A DNA stretch of 64,000 bases from Dermacentor variabilis (lineage: Eukaryota > Arthropoda > Arachnida > Ixodida > Ixodidae): positions 230,253,265 through 230,317,264 of the forward strand of contig NC_134570.1 in the NCBI RefSeq assembly GCF_050947875.1, given 5' to 3'. Positions 21,624 through 33,924 of the stretch are shown here, piece after piece; the first letter of the stretch is position 1; the number at the start of each line of letters is the position of its first letter. A program made the position numbers and the translations under genes. Below the pieces are notes generated by a model, which had not been told where the DNA came from, made no database searches, and worked only from the letters and a program-made list of their open reading frames with translations.

Positions 21624-21965
21624 CATGTCACTTTGATGCGTGAGCTTTCGCGGTTTTGTGACGTCGCGTGACAGGCAGGTGAAGTGGGTGCCGCCCGAAA
21701 ACTTTTGACCAATAGCCGAGGTCTAATGGTGTAAAGGCGTCGAATCAGAAATATATATTTTTCTTTTCTTTGGTCCATTTGTGCATAATCAGTGTGTACA
21801 CGTCATATCAGAGGGCGAGCTATCGCGGTTTTCGTGACGTCGCGTGACAGACAGGTGATGTGGGGATGGTCCAAAAAAGTTTTTGACCGATCGCGGAGGG
21901 CTGATTGCAGAATTGGAATAGAAAAGTTTGGAATATTTTTACGTTATAGCGTCCCTAGTATATGC
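21624..21965 (+). repeat. Two diverged direct repeats 176 bp apart
   Basis: GTGACGTCGCGTGACAG occurs at about 21659 and 21835. Each is preceded by a GAGCTWTCGCGGTTTT-like phrase and followed by AGGTGAWGTGGG and later TTTTTGACC or TTTTGACC. The second copy extends to a TTTTTACGTTATAGCGTCC phrase that is also found, inverted, near 20990. Confidence 0.65.
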
Positions 21966-22052
21966 GAGGTTGTCCTGAATATCGGCGCCTCCAGTAGATG
22001 CCACATGGGTATGACGATGCACAACCCGGCAGGTGGGCAGAGACTGGAAAAA

Positions 22053-22284
22053 AAAATTATGGGGTTTTACGTGCCAAAACCACTTTCTGATTATGACGCA
22101 CGCCGTAGTGGAGGACTCCGGAAATTCTGACTACCTGGGGTTCTTTACCGTGCACCTAAATGTAAGTACGCGGGTGTTTTCGTATTTCGCCCCCATCGAA
22201 ATGCGGCCGCCGTGGCCGGGATTCTACCCCGCGACCTCGAGCTCAGCAGCCTAACACCATAGCCACTGAGCAATCACGGCGGGT
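22053..22284 (-). mobile_element. tRNA-derived SINE
   Basis: Read on the minus strand, it starts with a tRNA-like region (ACCCGCCGTG...GCTCAGTGGCTATGG, then TCCCGGCCACGGCGGC). It passes through CGAAATACGAAAACACCCG and GGTGCACGGTAAAGAACCCC and ends in CACGTAAAACCCCATAA before a T-run. This is, to my knowledge, a very abundant repeat in ixodid tick sequences. It is the best single clue to the organism. Confidence 0.8.
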
Positions 22285-22289
22285 CATAC

Positions 22290-23155
22290 ACTGGAAATAC
22301 ACCATAAACACTTGACTAGCTGCTTATTCGCGTCGACTATAGCAAAACGTACGCTCGACGGTCGTGAAATAAAATGTCAGCATGTGTGATGTTAAACAGA
22401 GTGCTTGTGTTTTCATGTGACCGCTTTTATACGTATTTCATTGAATCTTTAGATGCGCTTGCTGCGATGAGGATGTGCCGAAATAGTCATTTAGTGTGGC
22501 CACAGCCTAGTACGTCGAAGCTACATTTCTGGAAAAAAACGAAATGTTCAAGTCGTGTACAGGTATTTAGGTACACGCTAAAGGTACCGCAGGTGGTCAG
22601 CATTATTCCGAAGCTCTCCACTACAGCGCGCTTGTTAATCAGATCGCGATTTACGAACGCAATACTTGTAGATACAAGTAATTTTAAGAGCGCTTAAGAA
22701 CAATGTGTTATGTGATATCGCGAGGACTTCGTCGTCTTACAGCAGAAATGTGATAACAAAGGCGAACAGCTAAAGCGAGTCATCATGGTTGTGAGGCAGA
22801 AGTCTTGCTTGCAACTAGTTTAACGCGCCGACGCTGCCGTGCAAGTGGGCGGCGGAACGCCACCTGGGCGTCGAGAACGCCGTGAGCTTCCACGCACTGT
22901 GAATGAAACTCGCGCGGCATTATTTATGACTAACGCGGTCCGTGGTTCCTCGGTGGACAAGCGTTTTGTGAATGGCAGCGAAATTTCCTTTGTAAATCCA
23001 TAACCCTAATCAAGCTTCGTCAGTACACCGGCAGAAGCAGGTTCTTTCGAATTTCACCATTTCTTCGTTATATAGCGACAGTTGTAGGAAATTTAGTAAA
23101 GGCTTACATGGCCGGTTACAAAGCACTGTGGCGCCGCAGTTGGGCAAAGCGTATG
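22290..23155. other. No recognisable gene; probably intron in part
   Basis: There is no supported coding sequence. If the exon ending at 23162 is real, this stretch is its downstream intron on the minus strand. Confidence 0.4.
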
Positions 23156-23161
23156 ACTTAC

Positions 23162-23932
23162 CTATGACTGTCGGCTTTCCAAATGAGAACATCCCCGCTG
23201 ATGCGACGATGATACCGTACGACATTGACATCCGTTCCACTCCAAAGTAGCAGGCTACCGTAACGGGAATCACGATCATGCCAGCGCCAATTGCGCAGGC
23301 TGTGCCCACAGAAGCGGCGAAGATGAGCCCGTGAATGTACAAGAAGGGCAGTACGAGGAGTATTAAACCCTGGCCGGCGAAGACGATCACCATGAGAGCC
23401 TTGTTGGAGAGCAGTCCGCGGTCCACTGCGGCTGGAAGCAGGAGCCGCGCGAAGGCCTCCGCGATCGCCCCCATGGCGTACACTGTCACTGCTGTGGAAA
23501 GGGTGGCGCCTCGGTCCACGGCGAAGTCGATGAAAAGCGCAATGTAGCACTCGTAGCCGAAGCTCTGAACGATGAAGCTGTACATGAAGAGGTACAGAAT
23601 GGGCGATTTGAAGACGCTCATTCCGTGACGCCACGTTCCGTGCTTTTCGTTCTCCGAGGACGGTTGCTCGGCGCCGAGCGAAGCGGACCTTCTCCACTCT
23701 GGGGTGCGAGGGAACAGGCTGAACGCGAGACCGTTCATCAGCATTCCCCCGAAGATCAAAAGGGTGCCGTGCAGGCCGTACTTGTCGTAGAGGTACTCGA
23801 GCAACTTCGGGAAGACGAAGGCGGCCAAGGTGGCGCCCAAGAAGTACACGCCTGTGGCCAGGCCCTTGTGCTTGACGAAGTGCTCGCTGATGATGGTCGG
23901 GGAGGCGACGAACACCATGCCCGCTCCGATAG
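23162..23932 (-). CDS. SLC16-like monocarboxylate/MFS transporter, one internal exon
   Basis: A 257-codon stretch on the minus strand encodes several strongly hydrophobic segments: TGVYFLGATLAAFVFPKLL, LLIFGGMLMNGLAFSLF, LYLFMYSFIVQSFGYECYI, AVTVYAMGAIAEAFARLLL and MVIVFAGQGLILLVLPFLYI. A charged loop with SSENEKHG sits in the middle. The entry motif SPTIISEHFVKHKGLATG resembles the TM4-TM5 region of monocarboxylate transporters. The 3' edge is a strong splice donor, ATAG/GTAAGT (23162/23161). The 5' edge is probably at a CAG acceptor (23934-23932) after a pyrimidine-rich tract. Other exons were not found. No stop or frameshift interrupts it, so it is likely a functional host gene piece. The substrate cannot be inferred. 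Confidence 0.72.
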
Positions 23933-24105
23933 CTGCGATGCCGTTCGGAAATAAGAACCACGCTGTATTTATTGCGCACTATGCCGAGCAATACGAGCGG
24001 GAACACGCGCGGCAGAGCGATACGCTGATGTGGAGGGGGCGCTCTTCCGCCAACCGTTTGCACTCCCACTGCGGTAGCATTTCACTGGCCGCCGACAGCC
24101 GATAA

Positions 24106-25168
24106 TACCCCTTTTACACGGGCGACCTCAACCGTGGTTAACGTAACCTCGGTTATCGCTAAGCCCTTGTTACATGGGCAGCTTAACCGCGGTTAAACTT
24201 AACCGTGGTTAACTCGCTTAACCGTGGTTAACGCGAACCGTAGTCCGCCAGAGTTACACGGGCTATCCCGATCACGGTTAATGGTCTGATGACGCGTTAC
24301 GTGATCTCTTGCGTACATGCTTCATTTTGACATTTGATTACAGTGGTAAAAGATGTTATTTTTCAGCAAAACAATTGTCATATTTGAGAACTTTAACTTG
24401 TAAGACTGCGTTTTGCACGTGTAGGTTATTTATTTTCGATGCTCCTGCCCCCAGTTGTGAGCATGCCTGGTGGGCAAAGAGCTATACAAAAAGTCAGAAT
24501 TAAGGGCCAGAAATGGGTAAATATATAAAAAAATAAGACCACTGCACGAAAAGGTAAAAAAATGTTCTTAATGAGCAAATGAATGTTTCAACTGACAAGC
24601 ATTGGTTACATAATTAAAGAGAGTACAACTTTAACCGAATGCACTTTCGAACTATACGCTTGCATTTTCAAAAAAGAATAGAAAAGGAAGAAGAGGCAGT
24701 GCGTTCAGGTGTTAATGTATGTACACTGCGATTTAACATTGCACAAATTATCACAAAACTGTATGTGTTAAAAATACTTAAGTTATAAGTTTAAAAGCAG
24801 CACAATCAAACTGGACAAGAAAGTGAGACGAACACAAACACACAGCGTTTGTGTCTCATTTGTCCAGTCTCATTGCACTGTTCTTAAATGTTGAAATTTG
24901 TGCGTAGCCGTCATCTCTGTGTAGAGGCGCACGCTTCAACTACTTGAGCACAGAGCGGCCAGATTATCTTCCCAAATGCGTATCCGTCCCTCAGTTGTCG
25001 CGTCAGGCCAAATGATACGCTTTTTGGAAGACATCTGGGAAGCGCCAGCGCTGCAGTCGGGAGAAGTACCATCCGCCATTTTGCGCGTTTCCAAAACGTC
25101 GTTTACACTAAACCGAGGTTGCCGAGCTCGGTTGGCGGCCTAGCCGCAGTTTCGCCTGCCGTGTAACC
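24106..25168. mobile_element. Fold-back element rich in TTAACCG/CGGTTAA palindromes
   Basis: The left end (TTTTACACGGGCGACCTCAACC) and the reverse complement of the right end (GTTACACGGCAGGCGAAACTG) are related inverted termini. Inside the left end, 24120-24290 is packed with AACCGTGGTTAA and TTAACCGCGGTTAA, the latter a perfect palindrome. The centre is AT-rich without coding capacity. It is probably a non-autonomous DNA element. Boundaries and target duplication are uncertain. Confidence 0.5.
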
Positions 25169-25169
25169 G

Positions 25170-27207
25170 CGCTAACCAAGACGGATATGTGTCGCAGTGA
25201 CTTGCAGCGAGTCATTTTTTTTTTTCGGTTTTATATTTTGAGAGCGCAGCTTTTAGGCGCCCGTTCCTGCGTTTAGCGTAAAGCGCTTTTGTATACAGGA
25301 CCTACCTGATGGAACGCATCGTGTCATGCGTTACAGATTTCCAGGGTAATCGACAATGCTTACGCATCGCAACAGTGATACTATTGGTCACGCTTCGGTG
25401 CACATAGTTACCAGTAACCGCAATATCAAACAGCTTCATCACTGTGTGCTGGCGATGCGAAGTTCCGCACTTTGTATAAAAGGGACGCACGGTGGGAGTG
25501 CCAACAACGGTCATAAGAACAGCGTCCTCCTTTCCACTTCGTTTCCGACAGCGGCCGCCGCGGATCTCCCGTGGCAGGGTTCGAGGCTATCTGGCACGGG
25601 CTCCTGTGTTCCCGCTCATATTGCTCACTATAGTATATACAGTAATACCGTTACACTATCCTTAAGTGTTGCGCTGAACAACAAAACAGTGCCGAGTTAT
25701 CATGACGCCCTCTGTTCGCGCCCCTCGCTGTAGGCAGCGTCTCAAAGAAAGCCTTTGCGCGACGCGCGTCCCCCAACGTGCGGGCATTCTTCAAGAAGCT
25801 CACGTCACGAGGAAACTCTGCTCATTTAGGCATGACTACAATTTTTCACGTACGCACGCAGCATAGAAGGTTTTACAAGCATAACAACTGGTAGAACATT
25901 CCTAACAATATTAGTGGCGAGAATATGGCGTGGCGCCCTCTCGCGAGTGACGTCACGGCCAGGACTCCGGCTCTCTCATTCCCTTTGTGTTGGAGGTGTC
26001 GGCCTATATCGGCTGCCACGCCTGAACCACAGAATTCCTTCTTCAAAAGCGCGTGAGTCGAGAAAATTTGCGGATTGGATATGGCAAGGTATGTGGCGTT
26101 GAAGGGGTCTACTGGTTTCGCAATGCATATATTCGCCATGTCTGTCCATAAATTTTGCGTAAAAAGAATGTCTGCAAATTTAACACGCGAAGTTGTGTAT
26201 GATGCTTCGCTGAAAACTTTACATTCCCTTAGTACTTAGCTATGAGAGATATTGCGCTTTACGTGGGAGAAAAATTTTGGTAATTGGTGTCAACATGTCA
26301 TCTGTGCTGGAAAGACACTGCCCAGCGAAGCCGTCATCATGTTTCTTATTGCTCTGGTGAGTTGTTCTATTCAACTGTAGCCACTTTATTAATGGGTAAA
26401 AGACTTATGCGTGCATTTCGTATAAAAAAATTTGCTGCTACCTTCACCGCTCTCTGAAACAGGCCTCCATAAAACGAATTGCACGTGGTTGCTAACAGGA
26501 CGGCGCGTAATGTAGACTATTTACATAGTTAATTCACAAATACCATAGTAGCAGTTACCTGAAACAAAGCTTTCGTGGTTAAAATCGAGAGCCAATCAAT
26601 TGCAAGCGCTGAAATGTTTCGTGGTGGTCCTCAGTAGCCTTTATCGACTATATGACACACCCCTCACGCAACGGTAGCAATCGACTGTCGTTAGGGCGAG
26701 GCACGCATTGTTCGCGAAACCCATCAGCTCAATAGGACTTCGAATTGCAACCATGAAGCAGTTTCTTACAGCGCCAATTGCAATGCCTAAAGTATATACT
26801 CGAGGTACTACAGCGCAGCTTATACGCTGCCTAGAAAAGGAAAAATCGGGCACCTTCTGCCTCAACATGTCTCGATCCAGCGTTGTTTAGTTATACAAAC
26901 GAAGAACTATTCGCTTTGTCGCTACATAAAAGAGAACCTCGCAAACTTTAATTAGGAATACACCACAAGCATTACATATTTCACTTGATTTTCGACCCTC
27001 ATCCGGGGAATTCTGATATTTTCAATAAGTCCCATACTATTAATAATTGACGCTTCGGCTTCTTTCTGGCTGCATTCATACGGTCTAAAAGGCATATTTA
27101 CTAAATAATTTGGGCCGAGAAGCCTGTGTCATTTCACCAAACGAATTCCTCATGTATAGTCCTAAAACAACAAGCACCAGTAAATTGCTCAAGTGAGCGG
27201 AACGCGT

Positions 27208-27208
<1 letters not shown>
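25170..27208. other. No recognisable gene
   Basis: Scattered short frames only. None shows a domain that I recognise. Confidence 0.5.

Positions 27209-27210
<2 letters not shown>

Positions 27211-27257
<47 letters not shown>
27211..27257. repeat. (AT)n microsatellite
   Basis: An almost perfect run of about 23 AT dinucleotides. Confidence 0.95.
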
Positions 27258-27261
<4 letters not shown>

Positions 27262-30200
27262 CGGTGCATTCATTTTTCGTGTTCTGCTAATAGCTGCAAG
27301 CATCAATTCGCCTTACTTCCAAATACCGCCACTTCAAACATTTGAAGAATGGAGAACCGCCTAATCTTGAGAAGCAGTTCAAGAAGCAAGTGGTGCTGGT
27401 AGAATCTAAACTGCAGGGTTAGTTGTTACTGCGGAGTGTTTCTGTGAAGAAATGCAAAAATTCGATATTATACCATGAACTACTCGTAGTGAGCAAACAT
27501 GTTGTAGCGGATTAAAATCAAGGTAACCATTGTAGAAGTCATATATAGCCAGCGTTTGTGACATATTTGTTGCGCCGCGGCATGTATGGTGTCATATAGC
27601 TGGACTCTTTTATGCTATGTTTTTGCGGTTGTCGATCCGCGCATAAAACAACCGCAATGGGCTGGCCTGCGCTCATTCGGCTGGCACTATAGCCTTACCG
27701 TTGAGAGCTGCATTGTCGTCTAAGGAATGAGCTCTTCGAGTGAATTTTCGCTAACGAAGTTGTCGTAAACATATATTTGCGACGACCGCCATAAGTATAC
27801 AAGCAGAGGGAACGAGGCCGAACAAACGAAAACACCGCAGAAGGCGCCCGGACGCAGCTCGAACTGCAGCAGACGGCGTCCGTGCCCTGACGTCACCCCT
27901 GTAGTTCGTTCTCGGGGCTAATAGCAATATTGCTTACTGCGGAATAATGAAAAAAAAGGAAGCCGGCACGCTACAAAGGCCTGCACGGACGTACGTCGCT
28001 TCAAGCGCTATCGGTCGTTTCACATTTCAGTGTACAGATATCGCCTTATTATTAAAAATCGGCTGTTATTAACTCGTGCAACCTGTGCTCTGTGTTGCCA
28101 TTTTACTGGGTTGTCCACTAGTGCTATCATATCTTACGTTCACTTCGTGTATAAATTGTGGGTTTTCGTGGATAGACAAATATGACGAACCCCAGCGCGT
28201 TTCCGTCAAATTTCGCATAGTCTTTCATCATTAACAGAATATGGGTCATAATACCGGTTCCATGCTGTTTGGTGAATCTGCAGCGGAGCTCTACGTATCT
28301 GCTGTGGCATTGCAGAGTCAGTGAGGTTTGGTCAGCGTACCATCCCAAAGCGGTAGTCATAGCAGTTGAAGTACGCACGTATAGCAGCTTACACAGCTTA
28401 GTGAGCAAATGTTTTTGAACATCGAGGTCCCGACTGCTGCAGAGGGCTCAATATTGGTGAAAAGCCCGTGACGACTTCCGTGTAGCTGCGATAATCACGA
28501 AAGTTCGTTGACCGAAGGCGCCGTAGAAATACTAGGCTTTGAGCATATTGCCACGCTTCAGCTTAACTTGGACCCCTTGCGCAAAGTGGAATGCTTGCAC
28601 AGATATCCTAAAACCTGCATATGCCTAACCGGAAGCATGTGGGTACTGTTTCGTAATTACAGACACAAATTGTTGGATTTTTTGTGTTAAAGAACTGAAT
28701 TAAAGCGCAGACAGCAACATTTATTACTTTTCTTCCGAATGGAACTACTTTTATTCTTGTCTGTCTGTGGATGTACAAGGAAAGTGCTTAGACCGCACAC
28801 TGAGCGACGTATGGGCGGCCTGACCAATAAAGGTGCGAACTTCTAATCTCCGCACTCAACTGTGCAAGCAGCAGCGTGGCCTGTGATTGAACTACTAAAG
28901 GCGGTTTGCCAATGACAGTGCAGATATAGCAGTTTTATCAGCGGTTACGTTTACGACCCCGATCGCTGCTGTTCCTCTTTCTAGTAGTTTGAAACACGTC
29001 GTACGTGGCGTGCTTTACTTGGGCTACCCCAAAAAACTCTCTTTGTATTACATTTAATGATGTGGTTGGGTGCATATTCTCTCAAAAAAATGGTTACTGC
29101 GACACAGCGACTTTTGTGCTTGGTTCTAAAGAAATATTGAAGAATAAAAAAGAATTGCCGATCCCACCACCCTGTGGGAATCACTGTACGCGAAGCTTTC
29201 ATGAATCGTCAAAGCGAAATGTCGCATTACAAGAGGCACGCTGCAGCTACGAACGCGCCTCTCAGCCACCGCGGTGGACTGACCAGGTGGTCAGCAGCGT
29301 TGGCACGCGCTGAATCGCGAGACAACGTGCTCGACCTTGCAGCAACGCGCCACAGCGCACATTACTGCGACAGGCGGGCAGCGCATTTAGGCAACCAGCT
29401 CGTCCCCATATTCTCTCGTCACCGAGAAGGCGCGCTCAGTGCGTCCAAGGGCCTGTTGAGCGAAATAGCCTGAAGCGGCACGCCCATTGGCTCCACGAGC
29501 GCACCTCGACGGAGCATGGCGCACGAAAGGCTGCTGCCAGTTGCTGCGTGAGGGTGGAGGGCGTCGCCGCGGCGCCACGTTGTCATCGCTCTCGGAAACC
29601 TGTGCTATCCCTTGTCCGCGCCTGCGTTCCAACTGCGCCTCGCCAAAAGCGTCTCAGCGCGCTCGATCGGCCGCGGGGAGTCCGTTTCTCGAAGGACTGC
29701 TCGTCGGCGTTCAAGTGGACATTTGCCACTCGTAAGAAGGGCGTAAGTGTCCTCTCATTTTTCGAATTGTTTCTATGCGACGTGCCTAACACGCTGACTG
29801 CTGTTCCGAAGCGCTAGCTTGAAAATTCATGAACGCGTTTTACTCCCCCGTTTTGAGCGTGCATTGGTCGCTTGCACCTGGTAGGGTGTGACTTATCAAT
29901 ATTTGCACGTGCTACCATTTGCAGTATCTCATTGGCGAGCAATCTATGGTATCTTCTGCAGGTCCTTAGTTGCTCTTAGCTCATTCCCATTCCATTTTTA
30001 CAAATTTCACACAGTCTTCGATGTGCTTGTATGACAGTCAGAAACGAAAGAACAAGCAGAAGCAGCCTTCTCGCAAGTTAGGTGAGAAAGTCTTCTCATT
30101 AGCAAGCTTCTTCCTAAAGCAACTGGTTTCTAGATTCTTGTTCCTACAAGGCACAACAAACCATTTTATTTTTTTTTTTTGCAAACAGTTATTCAAGTCC

Positions 30201-31050
30201 GACTGAGGAATGTCGTAACTAAAGTTTTGGTCTCTATGTGGGATCGAGGATGCCACGCAGCGAGTAATCTTTTACTGATGTGGTCGTGGCGAGCTGTGTT
30301 TTTCTAAAGCTATTTTTTCCCATCAGTTATTTGTCTACTGCGCCACGCAGGCAGATAAGTTCGCATTTATCGCGCATTATGTATGTAGCAACATTGTGTC
30401 GATTATTATACCGTGAAGCGAAACGCTATATCTTACCCTTATATAGATATATCATTCTCTCTGGAGATACCAGAGAGAGTGAAAATGTTCTTTTAAAACT
30501 ACATACTAATTATCTCATTACCTACATAATAAAATGTGGCTAAAAGAAGTGGGGGAGTACTTACTATAAAAAAAAACTATTTACTCTGCAAAACAAGAGA
30601 ACTTGTCAGAGACGTATATCTGGTTTTAGAATGTGGTCTTTTTTTCGTGATGTCACATGTACAGAGCGTTTAAAAAAGCATTACCGTTAACACCACATGG
30701 TAATCGTTACCTAGCTACAGGGCAAGTAAGTGTACATTATGACATCTTCTTTATCTCCGGCATTCACAGCATATAGAGGGATTGCATGGCTTTAAGGAGT
30801 TGTGTTGTAAATCTGCGCCCAGTAAGCTCATACTTTTGAAAATGTGAGTAACCTGCGTGAATTAAGTAGTAAAGAAACAAAGTTTTGACGATGAACTTTG
30901 GTTAGTGGTGGATGTCATGGTCAAAATGAAAGTTTTGTAAAGTTTTAGCTCGTTTCGTAGCTAGAAGCTCAGCGGCGCAGAAGGAAATAGTGTCATCATG
31001 TGGAGTAGATTGAATTGATATATTTGCCCAATGTTTGGAAATAAAGAAAG
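27258..31050. other. No confident gene; one weak LINE-like trace
   Basis: Mostly AT-rich anonymous sequence. The minus frame at 28127-28408 reads GWYADQTSLTLQ and later NALGFVIFVYPRKP, weakly like a decayed RT palm (YADD changed to YADQ) of a LINE. I cannot support it further. A GC-richer patch at 29200-29700 has open frames but no known motif. Confidence 0.35.
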
Positions 31051-31058
31051 AAAAAAGT

Positions 31059-31150
31059 GCGTTCGTGGTTAGAGCATCGGGACTTTGTACTGGGGGAACC
31101 ATGTTCGAAATCGACCATCGCACATTTTAATTTTTTTTTTTTTTTTTCAT
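31059..31150 (+). mobile_element. Short tRNA-like SINE with T-rich tail
   Basis: GTGGTTAGAGCATCGG resembles a polymerase III A box and TGTTCGAAATC a B box about 30 bases on. They are followed by a run of about 18 T residues. No acceptor-stem pairing or CCA context supports a working tRNA. Confidence 0.5.
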
Positions 31151-31399
31151 TGAGCGGCAGCCTCCATTTGACGTAGTGTAGGCGTGGGGAGGGCGTTCGC
31201 AGCAAGTCGATAATGCTGAGAAACGGACATGAAATTTGGCCGAAGAAGCCAAGAAAGATTCGCGTTAAATGGGTTGCAGTGCACACAGCTGGCATTGTCA
31301 AGCCACGACCGGAAGCTTACCGCTTTGCATGAAAACCAAAGTGTACTATGACTGTTCTCTACCGGCAATAACATATGGAGAAGAAACATAAAAATTAAC

Positions 31400-31830
31400 A
31401 AAAGAGCTGGAGAAGAAGTTAAGGACCACGCAGCGCTCTTCAACATCCTTACCACGCAACGAGCAATGGAACGAAGAATGTTCAGCTTAACCTAAAGAGA
31501 CAGAAATGCAGCAGTGTGGATTAAAGAAAAAACGGCGGTAAGCGATATTCTAGTTGACATTAACAGAAAAAATGGAGTTGGGCTTGTCATTTAATGCCTA
31601 AGGCAGGTCTATTATAAGGATGGTGTATTAGAGTTGTAGAATGGGCGTCAAGGGAAAACAAGCGCACTAAGAATGGAATTGAACTAGGTACTGTGATTAA
31701 ATTAGGAAACTTGCAGGCATAAGATGGGGTCAGCTGGCGCAATACAGTAGTAACTGGATATCAGTGGGAGAGGCCTTCGTCCTGCAGTGAACCTTAACAT
31801 AGGCTGCTGATGGCAATGACGAACCATGGT
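31400..31830 (+). pseudogene. RTE-type LINE, 3'-terminal fragment
   Basis: In broken frames the plus strand encodes a C-terminal region like that of the RTE LINE at 42744-45727: a TTQRAMERRM-like segment, then DILVDINRKN, and a GEAFVLQ-like ending at about 31770. A short tail follows that resembles the CTGCAGTGG...GATGATG tail of RTE elements. Only the last 400 bp are present, as usual for 5'-truncated LINE copies. The old Ty3 element starts shortly downstream. Confidence 0.55.
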
Positions 31831-31860
31831 GAGATAGTCGACATTGCTTTGCCTGTGTCG

Positions 31861-32552
31861 TGTTACGATCGGCCAGCGGGGGTCTAGCCTCTTCTAGCCT
31901 GCTGCGACGAAGCGCATCGCGAAGCCAACAATGCGCACCCCTCGGACAGACTTGCAGCGCCACCGAAGCGAGACACGTTTGGCGGACCGACTATTAACTG
32001 GTTCGCTGTCGCCTCCATGGATGATTGGAAGCAAGAAAATTCCTGGAAAAGGGTGTTCTAAGGCGTTTTCTCACGGCCCCCAGTAACCGTCATGGTCGTT
32101 TGACAGACGCGGCAGCCAACTGCGGGGTCATCTCAGGAACCAGGACGCGAGGCCCTGTCTACGAGGCCCCACTTTTTCTATGTGTTCAGTGAAACAAAGG
32201 TGCGGGAGGGAGTGTGAACCCTCGCCCTAACAGGCGAGTCCTTCGACAACTTTGGGCGCCCAGATTGGACGAAGGTTGGACGGCAGTTTCCCTGGCTTAG
32301 ATATCTAGGGAGTACAGAGGGGGTTTTAAGCAGCCGTTCTCGGCTCTTCAGTTTGCTTCGTTTTCCCAGTCATGCTAGAGTGATGTGTTGTAACGTTTTC
32401 CACTCTTCATGTATATATTGTAAATAAACCCAGCACTCCTCATTATAAATGACAACAAGTTCCTCACTTCAACATCGTTCTTGGCGTGGATGAGTCGGAC
32501 GACGGCATGGGACCAGCTACCTCTTTTTACATGACTGACCTCAACTCTTACA
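31861..32552 (+). repeat. 5' LTR of the old Gmr1-like element
   Basis: It starts TGTTACGATC and ends CTCTTACA, with a polyadenylation signal AAATAAACCC at about 32421. It is clearly similar to 47510-47705 and 59261-59746. ACTGAC and TGGCAGCGGTGAG follow directly and represent a damaged primer-binding site like those of elements 2 and 3. Confidence 0.85.
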
Positions 32553-32715
32553 ACTGACTGGCAGCGGTGAGACGGACTTTGCCACGTGGTGCTGTGTCTG
32601 CGGTGAGTGCTTGGTTTTTGCTTTGACTCTCTAGGCTTCATTTTGTGGTTGTTCAGTTTAGAACAGTAGAGAAGCTGATTGTTGATCGTTAGCTAGGTTG
32701 TGTTTACCTAGTTAA

Positions 32716-33924
32716 GCGGGAGACACATGGTGCGATTTTGGGTGCGATCGGTCGTACGACCATTCGCATCGGCAACCGCACTCAACAGTTTCTCCAACAG
32801 AACCGCCGCACGCGGCGCCGAATCGCACGCCGCGCATGCGACCAACTTGCTGAATATTGTCGTGCGACTGCCGCATCGGTCGGGCGACCGCAGCCAATGA
32901 CAGCGCCGGTAGCGCGAACGTCACGGCCACGTCGTAGACCGGACGGGGAGGAGCCGGCGAGCGAGCGCCTCGCCGCTCCGATCATGTCTGTTTTTTTTTT
33001 CTCCCTGGTCGAAACGAAGGCCTCTTTCGCCGCTGACGGCGGCACATCAATAAGCTGCAATTTGTTTCTGACACGAAATAACTTATAAATAAAGTGGCCT
33101 CGAAAGAGTGCTTTTATAAAACGTTGTGCGATATAGTAAATTGTTGGCGTGATTTCTAATCGGACGCGGTCAGCTCAGACGCGCCAGCAATCGTCTATAC
33201 GAGGCGGCTCGCCTGACTGGCGTGTTTACTCATCGCTACTAACGGCACCGAGAAAACTAACCATATTTTCACTTAAGAGAAACATAAATGTTCATACATT
33301 GATTGTGCTGATGAATTTAGGCGCTTTATTACGAGCTGCGGACGCATCGGCATGGGCCCTCGGCCTCGGATAGACGGCCGGCGAGCTAGGCCTACACAGT
33401 CTCCCAGCGATCGCAAGCTCGCCTGGCATGCTCGTTCGCTTCCGTCGGCGCCAATGAAATCAAATGTGCTGCAATTTAAGCCTAAGATAACTGTGTATAT
33501 GTTGTGCGGACTAACATAGGCACTTCGTTATACGAGGTGCAAGCGATTGTGTCACAAGCGCCACCAGTGTCGGATTCGATGGCCGAGCGAGCTATGCCTG
33601 CCGGCTCCTATAGCCATCGGTGGCTGTCAAAGGAGCCGTTATTGCTAACGCGGCCTTGCGGAAACACGTCTACAGTGCTTCCATAGGCGTGTTTATATTG
33701 TCATCGTTTGTTTCAAACAAGAGAGCTGTGCAAATACGTTTGCTTTCACTTTCTGTTCGAAGTTATGCAGCATTCCGAACTTACACGCAGGGGCACCGGT
33801 TCTGGGCGGAGCTACCCTCCGCTCGGTCATTCGTACCATGTGTCCCGAATCGCCACATGCGGCAAGTCGCACACGACGCGCCATACGACAGATCGCACGG
33901 AAAATCGCACCATGTGTCTCGCGC
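32716..33924. mobile_element. TTAA-flanked fold-back element, 1.2 kb
   Basis: GCGGGAGACACATGGTGCG at the left end is matched, inverted, by CGCACCATGTGTCTCGCGC at the right end. The similarity extends through a GATTTT...GTGCGATC-GTCGTA stretch. It is flanked by TTAA (32712-32715) and TTTA (33925-33928), probably a TTAA target duplication with one change. It lies in the untranslated leader of the old Ty3 element. There is no transposase, so it is probably a non-autonomous element moved by a piggyBac-like enzyme. That assignment rests on the TTAA target only. Confidence 0.7.

Noticed and set aside
23158..24069. 303-codon minus-strand open frame overlapping the transporter exon
   Set aside because: It is an arginine/histidine-rich shadow in another frame of the real exon. 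The overlapping frame has clear membrane segments and a splice donor.
26745..26870. Possible 61-bp mini-exon (- strand) with CCTTTTCTAG acceptor and GCT/GTAAGA donor, reading a YTLGIAIGA-like peptide similar to the transporter TM4 entry
   Set aside because: The frame that looks transporter-like ends in a phase that does not fit the exon at 23932, and the exon would duplicate the same TM4 motif. Probably chance.
27211..27257. (AT)n as a possible origin or promoter element
   Set aside because: A plain dinucleotide microsatellite with no associated gene or motif.
28127..28408. 94-codon minus frame with YADQ and GFVIFV, RT-like
   Set aside because: Only two weak motif resemblances. Kept as a note within the anonymous region rather than as a feature of its own.
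29387..29817. Overlapping GC-rich open frames on both strands
   Set aside because: No domain, low-complexity arginine-rich composition on both strands, no splice or start context. Not supportable as a gene.
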